The position numbers and the translations under genes are program-made. From Welwitschia mirabilis (Eukaryota > Gnetophyta > Gnetopsida > Welwitschiales): DNA of 58,610 bases. Positions 24,450 to 37,027 of this stretch are shown one piece after another; the stretch's first letter is position 1; the number at the start of each line of letters is the position of its first letter. A model generated the notes under the pieces. It worked only from the letters and a program-made list of their open reading frames with translations, was not told the DNA's origin and made no database searches. Location: positions 96,719,412 through 96,778,021 of the forward strand of contig JBOZIK010000001.1 of the NCBI GenBank assembly GCA_051453625.1, in the 5' to 3' direction.

Positions 24450-25160
24450 TGATCTTCATTAAAGACATTCAAGTTAACTACTTCTAGTTGATCATCAAAC
24501 AAAGTTGGTTTATAAAGCATTGGCCATCTTTCTTCAAGTGGACGGTGTTGTTAAAATAAAGTTGGATTCTTTCTTCTTTCAAACTCAAAACATTACATAA
24601 TTCTTTTTTAGCTGCATCAAATACTCTTATTGAAAACTTCTTATTTCCTAAATGATACTCCATCAAACTTGTTCTTGTATTTATAATACAATGGACTATT
24701 GCACAAAAATATCTACTTAGAAGTAAAGGATAATCACTGTTATGTTTAACTTCTATCATAACAACATCAATGGGGTAGAATTATTCTTCAATCTAAACAA
24801 CTAAATCCTTAATTACACTTAAAGGTTTGTTAACAAATGTATCTGCCAATTCTAAGACAATCTTTGTAGGCTCTATTCTATTTTCCAACCCAAGTCATTA
24901 ACAAATGTGCAAGGGCATAATGTTAACACTAGCTCCAATATTAGCCAAGGCTTTATTAATCCTTCTATTCCTTCTAAAGTGACACTAATAGTTGTTGCCC
25001 TTAGATCTTTAAACTTTGGACATTTTTATAGAACTAAGTCGTTAATGGATTGGGATAGAAAGAATTTATTAGGAATGGTTTATTTTTATTTTGTCCTAAT
25101 TAGATCTTTTCATAACTTAAAATACTTAGAGTTCTCTTGCAAAAGTTTCTAAAATGGTAA
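24450..25160 (-). pseudogene. Athila-A aspartic protease and connection
   Basis: Reads ALANIGASVNIMPLHIC on the minus strand near 24950-24900, with the catalytic Asp changed to Asn (codon 24940-24942). LGLENRIEPTKIVLELADTF follows, then VMIEVKHNSDYPLLLSRYF, the conserved end of the domain. Downstream KKFSIRVFDAAKKELCNVLS and a Glu/Lys-rich connection to RT are open for 91 codons (24759-24484). Homologous to 48600-49520 in Athila-B. Confidence 0.8.
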
Positions 25161-25169
25161 ATTAATACT

Positions 25170-27480
25170 CATATTTTGCATTAGGGCTTTAAGATATTCA
25201 TCAAAGTTAGGAGTTATGTTTAATCTATTAAGCCAAGGGGTAGCATGTTTCTTATGAGAAGAATTTTTATTTTTGTTGCTTCAAAAAGAAGGAAAAGAAT
25301 GATTTTCTAAAATTTCTATATCCTCTGATTTATCATTTTTATTACTTTGATATGTTGAATCCTCATGGGTAAGAGGTGCTATCTCATTTCCACTTCTTAT
25401 CACAATCTTAAAATCTTTTTTAACTTCATTTAGATTTAGTAAAGTTTGAGTGGCAAGAGATTCTTATGATATTTAATTAGTAAGTATAGTTTGTTGTAAA
25501 GTGTTCATAAGATTTGCAATGTTGGAATTTATTATTTTTTGTATTTTTCTCAATTCATCAATGGGATTTATAAGTAGATCAGCTTGGTTTTATGAGTTGT
25601 ATGATCTTGATTGATTATTTGAGTTGTTTTATTGGAAATTTATGTTCTCAAATCTCTTTTTAACTAGTTAGAAATTAGGATGATTTGTTTAAAATTTTTA
25701 AAGTTGGATTATCCACTTATCCTAGGTTGAAAATTGTTTTTATTTTGGATCTAACTTTGGTTTTGGTTTTGGTTAAAGGTTAAGGACTTTTGATTAAAAG
25801 AACATACTTATTCATAAATTCTTTCTTTGTATGTTGGTAGCAAAGGTCACTCTTTCATCACATGATAGTTGTTTTCACACAAATCATAAGTTGGAGCTAC
25901 AACTACACTCTTCTTTATTGCCATCTTTACATCTAAAATCATATGACTATATTTTTCTAAAGTTGAAGTAAAATCCTTAATGACATTTGTTGGTTCATTC
26001 TTATTTTTTATTTCATCTTTTTTTTGCTTAACCTCCTTAAGATATTAAATGATTTGACCTATAGTTTATTTTTTCTAGATGAGGGTTTAGGTTAATTTTG
26101 ACTCACTTCCACTAATTATTCCAATACTTTCTAAGCATTTTCTAAAGTAAGATTAACAAATTTCTGTCACATGAAAAATCAACTAGTTGCTTTGTTTAAC
26201 TATTGAGTCCCCTATAAAAGTAGTCTATCAATTCTGCTTAAGAAAAAAATATCTACAGGGTTTGAATGTAAAGAAATAAAAAATCTCTCATAAGTAGAGG
26301 CATAATCTTCATTAGGCTCTTATTAAAAGTTGGTTATTCCTTTCTTACGTTTTCTAATGGTAGTTCCACTCATGAATCTCTTAATGAAAACTTCTTAAAC
26401 TTGATTCCATGATTTTAAACTTTTGTGAGAAATTGTTCTTNNNNNNNNNNNNNNNNNNNNNNNNNNNNNNNNNNNNNNNNNNNNNNNNNNNNNNNNNNNN
26501 NNNNNNNNNNNNNNNNNNNNNNNNNNNNNNNNNNNNNNNNNNNNNNNNNNNNNNNNNNNNNNNNNNNNNNNNNNNNNNNNNNNNNNNNNNNNNNNNNNNN
26601 NNNNNNNNNNNNNNNNNNNNNNNNNNNNNNNNNNNNNNNNNNNNNNNNNNNNNNNNNNNNNNNNNNNNNNNNNNNNNNNNNNNNNNNNNNNNNNNNNNNN
26701 NNNNNNNNNNNNNNNNNNNNNNNNNNNNNNNNNNNNNNNNNNNNNNNNNNNNNNNNNNNNNNNNNNNNNNNNNNNNNNNNNNNNNNNNNNNNNNNNNNNN
26801 NNNNNNNNNNNNNNNNNNNNNNNNNNNNNNNNNNNNNNNNNNNNNNNNNNNNNNNNNNNNNNNNNNNNTTCTTAAACTTGATTCCATGATTTTAAACTTT
26901 TGTGAGAAATTGTTCTTAATTAAAGTTTAGCTTTATCCTTTAAAGTGATGGGAAAAATAACCATGTAAGTTCTATCATTTATTCTTTTATTACTATTTTC
27001 TTAAGTGAGTATTAACTATTCGATATCGGTAATGTGTTGTAAAGGATCTTCATCAAGTTCATCACTAAAAATGAGGTAAGCATTTAGGTTCCTAAGTTCA
27101 ACATCATTACCAGGAGGTAAATCAAAAGGGATTGGATTTTACATTTTTTATTAGCAATGAGCTTTTAAGGGTGATATTGACATTTAATTTAATAGGTGTA
27201 GTCATAGGGGTTCCAATGATAAGAAGCATATTAAATAAAGTAGTTTGCTTTTATTTTACGACAAGCTAGACATTTTTAAAAATTTAAAACTATCATTGAA
27301 ATAATATTCTATAAAATTTTCTTTCATAAAATCAGACTCTAAAGAAATAAATGTAGAAATTTCTAGAATTTTTAAACTTTGTGTACCCTTGTTGTGCATA
27401 CCTAAGTTAATTTTGAAGTTGATTAAATATTTTCAAATATTTTTCTCTATGAATAGCCACTTTCTCTAATATTTTCCTTT
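25170..27480 (-). pseudogene. Athila-A gag
   Basis: Gag remnant in many short frames. Sequence around 26150-27180 is the reverse complement of recognisable Athila-B gag: DEDPLQHI near 27050, RFMSGTTIRK-type sequence near 26370-26340, then the region of LHSNPVDIFFLSRIDRLLL near 26260-26220. The nucleic-acid-binding tail with CDLCENNYHVMK sits around 25890-25840 with Cys/His partly kept. Low-complexity Asn/Gln-rich frames at 25800-25500 match 47880-48180 of Athila-B. A 428-N gap (26441-26868) with identical 48-bp flanks interrupts it. Confidence 0.7.
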
Positions 27481-27929
27481 CTTACTAGATTTTATCATAT
27501 CCCACCATGCTCAGTTTTGATGCATAGTGCATTACCCCTGTGGTTGTCGAGATAATTGTATGGATTATAGAAACACAGAAAATACAATGAACAAAAAACA
27601 TAGAAAATAAAAATGCAAAATGATAGATATAGAAAACACAAACAATAAACTGTCATCTGCTGAGTCATCTGAACAACAAAGGGGATGATAAGAAAAACCC
27701 TAAAAATTTTTAAGAAAATAAAAAGCTGAAAACTCAAGGCACATAGACCTTCGTTGCTACACATCATTTGGACAATGAAGCTGATGATATAGCTTTTATT
27801 TTGGAACACAAAAATAGAAACTACAAAAAGAAGATCTGCATTACTATAACTAAAAATACAACACAACTACAGGCAAAGATCTAAACCGAGATTCAAATAC
27901 TCACCTGAGCAATGATATCTCTTAAAATT

Positions 27930-27955
27930 TAAGTTACCTTTTTTGGTAAAAGCAT
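27930..27955 (-). other. Athila-A degenerate primer-binding site
   Basis: Just inside the inner LTR end the minus strand reads TGCTTTTACCAAAAAAGG, aligned with the tRNA-Asp site seen in Athila-B and -C but requiring deletions and more than transitions. Its position is the main support. Confidence 0.35.
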
Positions 27956-27960
27956 TAAGA

Positions 27961-29475
27961 TGTTGTGATGCATATTTATATAAACAATTATTCTCAAGAA
28001 AATTCTATCATTCACGAATAAAGTAGATATCTTATACAACATAATACTTTAATATAAACGAGAGTGGACTCAAATGTCATAATTCATCGAAGGCCTAGTC
28101 TAAAAGAAAGATAATTGATTTCAACAAGAAACACTTATGTATTCCAGCAATAGAAATAAATTGTAATGCAAAAAATTACAATGCAACACACTTGTATAAA
28201 TTTACTTTAGAAAGAAAAAGGAACAATGCACCTAAACTAATAATACTCAACCTTGACAAAGTTGCCCTCATAACCTATATTACTCACGAAATTGGCACTG
28301 AATCAAAAGCACCATAAACTATGAGGATAAGTAATAACATGTATAGAAAATGAAAAAGAGTTCTTTATATTAATCAAACCACATTTGTATTACAAAGCAG
28401 CCATACCTCAATGAAGGAAGCATAGCTTAACACCAAGGAAAATGTCTCTCTACAACTACCAAGGATGGATATCTAGCCTTTCGATCTCCTATCACAAGAA
28501 TTTATAGTGCAAGTAAAGACAAAATGGAGTTAAGGACGGAATTGATACTTATTGACAACAAATACACAAATAATAAAATAGATAAATAGGTGTGAATCCA
28601 ACCATAATAGTCATGCAAGAGATACTAGATAAATAGCAAATGTTAGGTGAATGTTCAGTAGAATGTTAGAATAGATGTTATCCTACTAGTGATCCAAGTG
28701 ATATAGGGGATAATACCACCTCATAAATATTCCATGTTATCTGCTAGATTGATCACAGTTAGCATCCTCATTAACTTCAACTATTTTATCGTTCGCACTA
28801 TCATCCAGACAATGAGATGGACATAGAATTTCACAAATGTTGATACAATATGTTAGCCTCAATGTTTGTAGGAAGTTTACTTCAAAAATAAGAAGAATTA
28901 TNNNNNNNNNNNNNNNNNNNNNNNNNNNNNNNNNNNNNNNNNNNNNNNNNNNNNNNNNNNNNNNNNNNNNNNNNNNNNNNNNNNNNNNNNNNNNNNNNNN
29001 NTTGACATAAAATTTAACAAATGTTAATACAATATATGAGCCTCAATGTTTCTAGGAAGTTTACTTCAAAAATAAGAAGAATTATAAACTATTCTAAATG
29101 CTGTTAAACATCATGAAGATTACATGTTTTTGTATGTTTCATCCTAGCTCTTCATTATCATCAAAATCTAATTTAAGTCTATCTATTACCTTGTAAAACT
29201 ACTTAAAATACCCTATCAAATATATGCAAGTTGACAGCATAACACCGNNNNNNNNNNNNNNNNNNNNNNNNNNNNNNNNNNNNNNNNNNNNNNNNNNNNN
29301 NNNNNNNNNNNNNNNNNNNNNNNNNNNNNNNNNNNNNNNNNNNNNNNAAGATTGCATGTTTTTGTATGTTTTATCCTAGCTCTTCATTATCATCAAAATC
29401 TAATTTAAGCCTATCTATTACCTTGTAAACTACTCAAAATACCCTATCTAATATATGCAAGTTGATAGCGTAACA
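27961..29475 (-). repeat. Athila-A 5' LTR
   Basis: In element orientation it begins TGTTACGCTATCAACTTGCA (29475 leftward), matching the LTR starts at 44160 and 57830, and ends in CA at 27962-27961. Two 100-N gaps (28902-29001, 29248-29347) have near-identical flanks. The left flank of the second gap even carries a second LTR terminus (GCATAACACC at 29238-29247), so true LTR length is shorter than the 1515 positions shown. Several copies of the family's ATCATCCAGA-type motif lie in it. Confidence 0.8.
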
Positions 29476-29479
29476 CTGA

Positions 29480-30340
29480 TGTCTGAATAGTGATGACATT
29501 TCATTATTATGAGTTCTTTTAATTTGTATTTATAACATTTAAGATCTATAGTAGATGATATGTTGCTTACTCATAAAACCATTATTGTTAAATAATTTAT
29601 CCTTTTTAAGTAAGAAATCGACAATGAATTTTTTGTTTTCTTTATTTGGGCTTGCTTGGTTATTTGTCTTATATATAATGATTTTATTTATTTAAGAGGA
29701 GAAGTTTTTATTTATTAATATTTTAATTTCTTAAAACTCTTTTCACTCTATGTTAATAATATTATTTAGTCTAAATAAATGATTGTAAGCTTTGAAATTT
29801 TCTTATGATCATTGTGGAAGAATAATAATTAAGGTTGTTTATATTCTAATTGATAGCCTTAGTTTTATTTTAAGATTGATGCCCTAGGCCTTAACTACTA
29901 GGACATATTTCTAAGTATTTCTTTTGAATATTAGTTATTAAGGTATAGTAGTTTGAAGTAGACTACATAGATCTTAATTTTCAATACAAGTTAGCATATG
30001 AAAATTAACTTGTAAAATAGCATAAAGAATATATTTTAGTAGAGTTCAATCATAAGATGAATTTATAAATAAAATAAACAACAATATTGTAATGATAGTA
30101 TAAGTGTACTTTTGGGGTAAGAAGATATAGAATCTATGTCTTTATTGGATGAAACATAAAATACCTTTTAACTAATATGTTTCATCTCTAATAGATTTTA
30201 TCTTAACAAAATAAAGTTCCAAGTCTTAAACTAATAAATTATGTAAATTAATTAGATAATTATTCCTAATAAAACATCATGATTATTCATAACTATTTCA
30301 TACANNNNNNNNNNNNNNNNNNNNNNNNNNNNNNNNNNNN
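29480..30340. other. AT-rich stretch, nothing recognised
   Basis: No motif or boundary seen. A 39-N gap lies at 30305-30343. Confidence 0.5.
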
Positions 30341-30343
30341 NNN

Positions 30344-30526
30344 TTACATCAATTGTGTGTAATTTAGTTGTAATTTTAATTACTTTATTTTTTAAACTCT
30401 ATTGAGAATAAGGTGTCTCTTTTATATTTAACTTCTATGCATTCCTATTTTTATTTGTGTTTCATTAAGAATTATCATACTTTTTTTTTCTTTTTTTAAC
30501 CTTAATTCTCAACATCATATTAGAGT
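30344..30526 (+). repeat. 3' end of copia LTR with possible primer site
   Basis: AATTGTGTGTAATTTAGTTG and the T-rich sequence after it resemble 32945-33110, which has the same position ahead of a second gag copy. The end CTCAACA is followed by TCATATTAGAG (30515-30525), a decayed form of the copia initiator-Met primer site TGGTATCAGAG, and then ATGGAC. Confidence 0.45.
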
Positions 30527-30530
30527 ATAG

Positions 30531-31238
30531 CCATGGACATCGCACAAAAATGAGGTACAAACTTGATATAGCACAAAATATGAAACACTTCATGAAGATA
30601 TTATGTTAAAACTCATAACAAATTTAGGATCAAGATGTAATCATAAAATTATAAGATAAAAATGGTATGAATCATCTCTATAATAACAAATGCATCATGA
30701 TTGTGTCTTAAAGAATACATGAAATTTAAAAATTCAAAAGAAATATTTCTTATTTGATCAAGAACTTAAAAGTTATTTGGTTGGAACTATCTTCACAAAG
30801 AAGGATGCTGAAGCATGATCATTTAGACTTATCTTAGTAATAAATGTTAGTGATGAAGTTTATTTCATGGCATAAAAAAGCCCAAGGACCTTTAAAAATT
30901 CTTGGAAAACTCCTTTGAAATTGAAAATGAAGTACATAAGCAATCATTGATTATTAAAATCTTTACTTTTAAACTTAAAGATAATGAAGATGTTTATACA
31001 TATAATGAATAAAACCATTAACTTAAATTAGACATTCATAAATAACATGTTATAGTGTATAAAAAGATGATTAAATTCACCTGTATAAAAAGATGATTAA
31101 ATTCACCTTACTTTAGAATTTGTCATTAAAGTTCAATGTGTTTTATAAAGCATTAAAATGTGCTAATAAATCCTATTTATTTGAATAGACAATAATAAAA
31201 GCTCATTAAGCTGACATAAAATTGAAGAAGAAAGAAGT
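30531..31238 (+). pseudogene. copia gag fragment (first copy)
   Basis: Decayed UBN2-type copia gag. The readable core is KKPKDLXKFLENSFEIENE followed by HKQSLIIKIFTFKLKDNEDV and YTYNE (about 30870-31010), matching the A-x-x-I-W-x-x-L ... L-x-x-L-K-M-x-E-x-x-S/D pattern of copia gag. Upstream, MNHLYNNKCIMIVS parallels NNKCIRIMP in the second copy at 33290-33340. The fragment stops at a 100-N gap (31239-31338), and no other domains of this copy are present. Confidence 0.6.
31057..31108 (+). repeat. perfect 26-bp tandem duplication
   Basis: GTATAAAAAGATGATTAAAT plus TCACCT occurs twice back to back (31057-31082, 31083-31108) without mismatch, inside an otherwise heavily diverged gag remnant. 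No gap is adjacent. Confidence 0.95.
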
Positions 31239-31338
31239 NNNNNNNNNNNNNNNNNNNNNNNNNNNNNNNNNNNNNNNNNNNNNNNNNNNNNNNNNNNNNN
31301 NNNNNNNNNNNNNNNNNNNNNNNNNNNNNNNNNNNNNN

Positions 31339-32940
31339 TAATTGTTTTATCTTGATTTATGCTATTTTAGTTATGAAAAACTAATATTTAGACTGCACAC
31401 TATAACTTTTTAAGCTTTTAATAAGATTCTAGAGAATATGCCAAAAGCTGAGGGAAAACTACCATAAGAAGATGGTAGTGCTAATTAGATAAACAACAAT
31501 GTCAATCATCTTTATAGTCTTGAAATCATTCTTACATTATAATATTGACTTTAACTACTAAGTTAATTGAGCTAATGAATGATCTAATTTGAAAAGGTTG
31601 AAAACTATGCAAATTTCCAACTTTAAAACCCTATTCCTAACCCTAATTTCTTATTGAATGAAAGTCCTTAATGCCTTACTTTAAGTGTTATTGATGGTTT
31701 TTAATTCACATTAATTATTTGAGTATTAAGATTATTTAGGAGAGGATTCATGATGCTTTCTTTATGAGTTTTTCTTTAGGGATGAGTAGCCTTCAAGGCT
31801 ATGATGTCATTCCAAGCTTTATCTTAAGTTTTCTTTTATGTAATGCTTTCTCTTTTATTTTAATAACATTTGGTTATTTCTTTGGTTTAGTATTTTAATT
31901 TCAAGTGTAACTATTTTGACATAAGTTTAATGCTTTGGATAAATTAAAGGAATAATAACCTAATCTTTAGCACAGTATTTTTTATAGTAAGTATTGATGT
32001 CCTTATATACTTGTTATGCTTGAGTTTATGGAAAAGTTTGTTAATTTTTTTAATATTTAAACTAAGTTACTTCTTCATGTTTTCATCTTGGTCCATGGTC
32101 ATACTGATGTTTAATAGTATTGGGGATTTTACGTACTTTTGATGCTTATAAAGATATGCTATTAGAGTAGATGTAACTTGCGGTATTCACCAACATTTAT
32201 ATAGTGAATGAAATTATGTCATCATTCTTTAGTTTTAATGAATGCATAACATTTTAATTTCATTATAAAGTAAGGTTGGATTAATGTTAACTTAGTTCAT
32301 TATTATTTTATTCATGCTAGATCATAAGGTTATGCTTCATTCCAAGATTTAATTATCGATAAATAACATAATCTTACTTTATAATACAAAACCACTTTGT
32401 GCTAATTATGGAAACTAGTTCTATACAAGCTTTTACTATTATATTACTACATTTATCCCTTGTGAAGAATGATACTAGGATTATAATACAAATGACACTC
32501 TTAGTTATTTAATAGTAAAATATAGGTTTGGCCATGCAAGATTTTGTATTCCTAGGATGATCTTTCATTATCATATATCAATACAAAATACAAGCATAGC
32601 TAAATTTCACCATGAACACTTACTGATTCAAATACTATTTGACCAAACCATTTATATGTATATTCATAATTTTAATTCTTTAAGAGTTTTAGTATTTACA
32701 TAGGATAGAATTATTAAATAAAACATGATTTAATGAAGCACAAAATAAGGAAATAGCAAAATAATGTATTTTACAACAAAACAAATTTCATCATAAAGAA
32801 GTAAATTACAAGTATTTAGTTATCTATTTATTTAAATTTTATCATTAAAAGTTAGTTAATTTCTCTTAATGAAGCATTACAACTATTAATAAATTATTCT
32901 ATTAAAGAGTCACATCTTTTCATGTAACTATATAAATTGT
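31339..32940. other. AT-rich stretch, probably part of Copia-1 5' LTR
   Basis: No coding motif. By position it should contain the 5' LTR of Copia-1, but no LTR start could be fixed. Confidence 0.35.
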
Positions 32941-33124
32941 ACTATGTCACATTAAATGTGTGTAATATCATTGTAATTCATACAATTATTGATTATATTA
33001 TTTAACATTATTAATATAAAAGTATTTTATTTATGCTCTTCAATCTTTGTACTTTCTTGTTTTCATCTTATACTTCATTTAAAAAATCCACTACACTATA
33101 TTTAACTTTGCATATAAAATCATA

Positions 33125-34420
33125 GAAGCTTCCAATATGATATTTGATTATGAAGATGAGCATAATTTAAAGATAGTCATAAACTTAATGATAACACAAA
33201 CTTTAAAGAACTTAATAATGATATTATTTCAAAACTCAAATGCAAGTGTAGTATTAAGATGTAACCTAAGAATTGAAAATATAGAGAAGGCATGTATTAC
33301 CTCTATAATAATAAATGCATTAGGATTATGCCTTAGGAAACATATCATACTTACTCATTCAAACTGCAACATTTAAAAAACAAGAATAAAGGATTTCCTA
33401 GTTAAACAATAACTATAAAACTATCTAGATTGAAACTTATCTACAAGGTAAATATATGAAATACATCTAACAAACTCATTCTAGTAATAAATATCCATGA
33501 TGGAGCATATTCATTGATCCATAACATAAAAGAATCAAAATATCTTTGGATTTCTAGAAAATACTTTTAATGTTAAAAATAAAGCATAAAAGAAGCTATT
33601 AATTTGTAAATTCTGTACTCTCAAACTTGAAGATAATGTAGATTTTATGTACTCAAAGAACAAAATTATTGACCTAAAAGAAATAATTAAAGAATAAAGT
33701 AAATGTTTAACTTTACTTCACTTTAGGATTTAACTCTAAAGTTTAATATGTTTCATAAATTACTAAAAATGCTAAAAACCATGTTTATTTAAATAAATAA
33801 TAGCTAACTTTCATTAAGAAAAAAAGAAACTTAAATAATTAATAAGATAAAAGAAGCATATAGGTTACTACATTGATTAAAAGATAAAGAATAGAAATTA
33901 TAAATTAAAGTTTTATAAATTATATAATAAGATGATTTACCTTCTACAATTTTAGTGCTTTGAAAATCCAAATCATCCATAAAATAAGAATAATAAGAAC
34001 ATAAAAACAAGAAAAATAAATATAATTAAAAAAACTTTAAAAATATAATTATAAGTAACATGATTTATTAAAATGAGCTTTTTGCAATTTCATAAAGATT
34101 TTGCAAATATTAAATAGCATCATGAATCATGTAATTATTAGTAATGGAAAAATCTAAGAGTATATTAATTAGAACTTTTATAAATATCCTTTTATGTTCT
34201 AATATTCCAAATGAATCTCCTATCAATTTCATCTCTAAGTCAAGATGGTTAGAAAGTTAAATTTATTAAGAGAAAGAATGAATCATATCATATCACTACA
34301 AAAAGAAAAAACACATTGTAATAGTTTAGGATGGTGAAATATTCCTCTTACAAGTAAAAATAATTAATCACAAAGATTTTTAGTTATCAAAACTAATGAA
34401 GTAATGCTTTATGATTAAAG
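33125..34420 (+). pseudogene. Copia-1 gag, knuckle and protease region
   Basis: Gag homologous to 30531-31238: RIENIEKACITSIIINALGL and later INIHDGAYSLIHNIKESKYL and LWISRKYF. A 79-codon stretch (33137-33376) is open by chance. Between 33850 and 34380 zinc knuckle and protease should lie, but only scattered fragments remain. The section ends with YD, a stop, RLEHMNFKVLEK at about 34410-34455, where copia has W-H-x-R-L-G-H-x-N: the GAG-pre-integrase start. Confidence 0.6.
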
Positions 34421-35560
34421 ATTAGAGCATATGAACTTTAAAGTTTTGGAAAAAATTACACTAAGTGTTGAAATTACAAAACTCAAAATGAAAGAGCTAA
34501 TTTGTGAAGCTTATCATATGGACAAAACAAATCATAAGCTATTTCTAAAGAATATAATAAAAAAAGAAAGCATGAAACTCAAACTAATCCATAATAGTAT
34601 ATGTGAACTAGTGCTCCTCTTAATTTTAAAAGTACAAAACTACTTTTCCCACCTTTATTGATTACTATAGAATAATGTGTTTCATTAACTTTTTATGAAA
34701 CAAATCTTAGACTCCTAATGCTTTTAAAGTATTTCATGTATTGGTTGAAAGATAGATAAATCTACAAATCAAGAGCATAGCATAAATAAATGATGAGAAT
34801 ATGTATTAACTAACTTTTATGATTACTTTTAAAAGGTTAAAACTCAACTTAAAGTATCTCCACCTTATTTACTTTAACTTAGTGGAGGGGCTAAGAAAAG
34901 AAATAGATCAATCATGAAAATGAAAAGAAGTATGTTGTACTAAATACATTTTTCTTTATTTTTATGAATAGAAGGTATCGCAATAGCTATTTATCTCTAA
35001 AATAGACTTCTAACCAAAGATCTAAATGGAGATCTACCAATATGAAGATGATTTAATAAGTTAGTCTTCTATAATTGCATAAATAATTTAGAAGCAAATG
35101 TTTTTTACATTTTCCATAGCAATAAATCAAAGTATAAAACAAATCTAGAACCTATATCATTCTTGGTTATTTATAAGAAAATAAATCCTATCAAGTATGA
35201 AACCAAACTTTTAAAATTACTATTATTATTATTACCTAAGAATTAATTTTAAAAAAATAGTTACAATTAAAAATCATGCTTGATTTACATCATTTAATAA
35301 CTTAATTTTAATCAAGGAAGAGTTATTAGTACCTCTTAATGAAGTTATGAACTAAAATTCAAATAAATCAAATATAAAATTCTTGATATTAAATTATTAG
35401 ATTTTAGAAATAAATGATTATACTAATTTTAAAGAGCAAGTTATTCCTACTACAAATAATGGTGGAGAATAAAATAATGTTTAGAATTATGAAGCATGAA
35501 TTTCGTGTTGCCTAAGACAAGTTTATGATTTATTGCATAAATATAAAGGAATTTTTAGAA
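34421..35560 (+). pseudogene. Copia-1 integrase
   Basis: Integrase remnant. A 76-codon open stretch at 34431-34661 includes EHMNFKVLEK and ELICEAYHMDKTNHK, the H-H-C-C zinc site with the second Cys (in C-E-A-C) now Tyr at 34512-34514. It then runs LKLIHNSICEL and VQNYFSHLY, corresponding to L-x-H-x-D-x-C-G and K-Y-F-x-x-F-x-D-D-Y-S. The first catalytic Asp is lost or frame-shifted. Further blocks (LNAFKVFHVLVERQINLQIK, 34705-34765) match the segment before the second catalytic Asp. After about 34900 the frame dissolves until RT. Confidence 0.75.
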
Positions 35561-36081
35561 TAAAATCCAAATTAAACCACATGAATTGGAAGAAGGCAAT
35601 GTAAAAAGAGTATGATATCATTATGAAGAATAAATCTTGGGAACTTACTAAATTAATGAAAAAGAAAATTAATAAAAAATGTGTGTTTTGTTATTAAGTA
35701 TAATTAAGATAGTACATAGCCAAATATACCAGTACTATGTAAATCATTTGTTTTTTGGCAATTAAGAATAAGTAGAGTCTATACCATGTTGATATTAAAT
35801 CTTCATTACTAAGTGAACAGCTTGAGGAACAAATCTATATAACGTAATTTAAAGGCTTTATAATTAAAGGCCATAAAACAAAAATCTATAGATGAAAGAA
35901 ATATTTATATTATCTAAAAAAAGTCCCCAAGTATGATTTGAGAAAATTAATTAATTTCTAAAGGATATTGATTTTAAAGAGTTACTAGTAGGTATAAATA
36001 TTTACATAAAATCACAAAATAATACAAAAGAGATATAATACTATTACTTTATGTTGATATAATATTAATAGGAAAATATAA
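35561..36081 (+). pseudogene. Copia-1 reverse transcriptase, 5' part
   Basis: Begins NWKKAM, a stop, KEYDIIMKNKSWELTKL (about 35588-35650), the copia RT start in which W-x-x-A-M-x-x-E-x precedes N-x-T-W-x-L. It continues with YHVDIKSSLLSEQLEEQIYI (35780-35840; family Q-x-D-V-x-T-A-F-L-x-G-x-L-x-E-E-I-Y-M) and KKYLYYLKKVPKY. The catalytic box reads LLYVDIILIG with Y-V-D-I at 36050-36061, so the second metal-binding Asp of YVDD has changed to Ile. About 20 bp later the frame is cut by element D. Confidence 0.9.
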
Positions 36082-36517
36082 TATAATGTTTCAAAATCAC
36101 TTTTAATTAAGTGATTATTGTTAAATTTAATTAAAATCATAAGAAAATATAACTATTGTATAATAAAAGAATGCCACCCTTAAATTGTAATATTACACCT
36201 CTTCATCTTAGTTCTTAAGCCTATGGAATTAGATGGAGGTGGATAAAATAGGTGGATGTAACTAATAACAATCTTGACTAATCCCTAAGGGTCTTAGAAG
36301 AGTGCCTAAGATCATAGTCNNNNNNNNNNNNNNNNNNNNNNNNNNNNNNNNNNNNNNNNNNCTAGATAAGACATAGAAGATAAACTTCTGCTATTTTAAT
36401 AAAGAGATCTTTCATTTTTGCCCAACTGATGTGTTATCAAGTTCCTTATTCTTTAATTTATAATGTTCCTTATTAAATACAAAGTTCAATCTTAATTTAG
36501 TAATTTAAAACACTACA
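36082..36517 (+). repeat. Element D 5' LTR
   Basis: Aligns from its first bases with 42785-43207. Shared blocks are TTTCAAAATCACTTTTAATT, CTAATCCCTAAGGG and CTATTTTAATAAAGAGAT. It ends in CA at 36516-36517, and its first dinucleotide TG has become TA. A 42-N gap lies at 36320-36361, which the other LTR spans intact. Confidence 0.85.
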
Positions 36518-36519
36518 AT

Positions 36520-36533
36520 TAGTATTAGATCCA
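36520..36533 (+). other. Element D primer-binding site (initiator tRNA-Met)
   Basis: TAGTATTAGATCCA compared with the standard plant site TGGTATCAGAGCCA: three differences, two of them transitions. Two bases separate it from the LTR end, as usual. Confidence 0.75.
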
Positions 36534-37027
36534 TAAAGATAGTAAACTACTATCTTTGAAAGATCCAAAGTAGAAGAAAATATGTAAGATAGATTTCATA
36601 AGAAATAGTTAACTTTCATTAAGATAAAAAAACATAAAAATAAAAAGGTATGAAATTAGACAAAATTAGAAATAGAGATCATACAAGGAAGTTGTAATCA
36701 AAATAGTGGTAAACACAACTAAAAATTTTGGGTATGCTAATAAAGATGGCTGCTTTTGAGTGATTTCTAGATAAAATTTAAAGAAAATTCTAGATCAATG
36801 AAAGTTTCACTTTTTTACCTCCTATCAAGATTTTCATAATCATTTCATAATAGGTAAGAATAAGCATTTCAGTTCCATTTATAAAAGTTGTGGCCAAAAT
36901 AGTAAACGTATGTTTTTGTCAACTCAAATTACTAACAATCAACATTACTTAATCCCAGTTTTACATACCCAGTTAACTATGACATAGTAATTAGAAAATA
37001 AGCTTAATATCATACGTGGTAATCATT
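36534..37027 (+). other. Element D leader, nothing recognised
   Basis: Follows the primer site. Short Lys-rich frames, but no domain could be named. Confidence 0.4.

Larger units (their letters stand above)
22535..29475 (-). mobile_element. Athila-A: 3'-truncated Ty3/gypsy element
   Basis: Minus-strand relative of Athila-B. From right to left: 5' LTR (29475-27961), degenerate primer site, gag, protease, RT and RNase H. It ends near 22535-22600 at the RNase H/integrase boundary, beside a 10-N gap. Integrase, the 3' accessory region and the 3' LTR are missing, so it is truncated or the rest was lost in assembly. The same protein blocks and LTR sequence recur on the plus strand at 44160-58610. 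Confidence 0.8.

Noticed and set aside
27495-27866. 123-codon minus-strand frame
   Set aside because: Lies in the non-coding leader next to the Athila-A LTR. Composition is Phe/Cys/Leu-rich from T-rich DNA, with no domain and no open counterpart in Athila-B.
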